Origin: Oscillospiraceae bacterium
Lineage (GTDB): Bacteria > Bacillota > Clostridia > Oscillospirales > Oscillospiraceae
Direction of reading: 5' to 3'
DNA length: 5,710 nucleotides
Assembly: GCA_017646545.1 (NCBI GenBank)
Contig: JAGCMI010000156.1
Span: forward strand, 1 to 5,710
The notes beneath the pieces were generated by a model. The model ran no database searches. It was given only the letters and a program-made list of their open reading frames with translations, and was not told the DNA's origin. The position numbers and the translations under genes are program-made. Of this stretch, positions 5,411-5,710 are shown in pieces; position 1 is the stretch's first letter; each line of letters opens with the position of its first letter.

Positions 5411-5710
5411 TTACTCTTCTTCGTTCTCTTCGGTTTCCTTCTTTTCCGGCTGCAGCACAAAGCTCTTGCACACCACTTCGCAGCGGTTGATGGGGGTGCC
5501 CAGGGCATGGAACTTCTCCTCATAGCCGGTCATGATGCCTACGATGCCGTTCTCGTGGAGATTGCGGGTCAGGTTGTTGACCTGCAGGCCGCAGGCGGCA
5601 AATTCCTCCACAGAGAACTCGAAGAGGGGGGCGTTGTCGGTCTTATAGTGAATTTCGCCCCGCTCCCGCACCACACGGCAGTACTTGTCCAGGAAGGTGC
5701 GGTAGGTCAG
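5411..5710 (-). CDS. trmB: tRNA (guanine-N7-)-methyltransferase, C-terminal part (cut by window edge)
   Basis: The last 99 residues of TrmB, open at the right edge with no start in the window; a GTG at 5674 is internal and not the start. TrmB transfers a methyl group from S-adenosylmethionine to N7 of G46 in the tRNA variable loop. The visible signature is GEIHYKTDNAPLFEFS, matching the family GxxHxKTDN.xLFExS block, then MTGYEEKFHALGTPINRCEV, equivalent to the conserved TEYEEKF..G.PI.R.E ending. The final part, KSFVLQPEKKETEENEEE, is a charged, glutamate-rich tail beyond the usual end of the domain and is probably disordered. The TAA stop is also the outermost three bases of the adjacent repeat element. 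With mnmG downstream, two tRNA-modification genes are neighbours here. Confidence 0.94.
   Translation of the reverse strand: MTYRTFLDKYCRVVRERGEIHYKTDNAPLFEFSVEEFAACGLQVNNLTRNLHENGIVGIMTGYEEKFHALGTPINRCEVVCKSFVLQPEKKETEENEEE

Larger units (their letters stand above)
5223..5413. repeat. 191-bp composite palindromic element filling the trmB-mnmG gap
   Basis: The ends are imperfect inverted repeats: 5223-5243 and the reverse complement of 5393-5413 agree at 17 of 21 positions, with core TAAATTT, GTTTGT and GGG. Inside them a second inverted pair, near 5243-5268 and 5362-5387, agrees at 22 of 26, and each of its halves is also a hairpin. The interior carries further hairpins, so the element is almost wholly self-complementary. 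The right end begins with the TAA stop codon of trmB, and the left end stops 8 bp before the mnmG Shine-Dalgarno sequence. No open reading frame of note and no transposase are present. It resembles a MITE- or REP-like interspersed repeat; whether it is mobile or a structured RNA cannot be told here. Confidence 0.82.

Noticed and set aside
5672..5674. GTG as the start of a short separate gene at the right edge
   Set aside because: The reading frame continues upstream to the window edge with residues (LTYRTFLDKYCR) that fit TrmB, so this is an internal valine.

Overview
The window looks like a piece of chromosome from a low-GC-phylum but moderately GC-rich Firmicute, probably a gut clostridium of the Oscillospiraceae/Ruminococcaceae type. 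I infer this from strong AGGAGG-type ribosome binding sites, the protein families (TrmB, MnmG, a cytoplasmic M14 peptidase of the gamma-D-glutamyl-diamino-acid type, Cof-type HAD) and palindromic intergenic repeats of a kind I recall as common in that group. The assignment is an inference and was not tested by any search.

All six genes read on the minus strand, so transcription runs from high to low coordinates. In that order they are: the C-terminal end of trmB (tRNA m7G46 methyltransferase, entering from the right edge), mnmG (tRNA wobble-uridine modification), an M14 zinc carboxypeptidase probably acting on peptidoglycan peptides, a Cof-type HAD phosphatase, a PfkB-family pseudouridine kinase with an N-terminal winged-helix DNA-binding domain (psuK), and the N-terminal end of psuG (pseudouridine-5'-phosphate glycosidase, cut by the left edge).

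There seem to be two transcription units. trmB, mnmG, the peptidase and the HAD gene have no clear terminator between them, and this run closes at a strong hairpin plus U-tract at about 1427-1469. Immediately downstream is a near-consensus sigma-A promoter (TTGACA, 17 nt, TATCAT) for psuK-psuG. A 29-bp imperfect palindrome lies on that promoter and is a candidate operator for the DNA-binding domain of the kinase itself. PsuK phosphorylates pseudouridine and PsuG splits the product to uracil and ribose 5-phosphate, so this unit is a self-contained salvage module with its own likely sensor. No transporter is visible.

The least ordinary part is the intergenic DNA. The trmB-mnmG gap (209 bp) is filled by a composite palindromic element of about 191 bp with six local hairpins and 21-bp imperfect terminal inverted repeats. 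A 67-bp miniature with related ends fills most of the peptidase-HAD gap, and an 18-bp single end (16/18 identical) follows the mnmG stop. In the two complete copies the outer repeat begins with the TAA stop codon of the upstream gene. The peptidase start codon also lies in the arm of a perfect 9-bp hairpin whose loop carries the Shine-Dalgarno sequence.

No tRNA, rRNA, CRISPR array, transposase gene or phage gene was seen.
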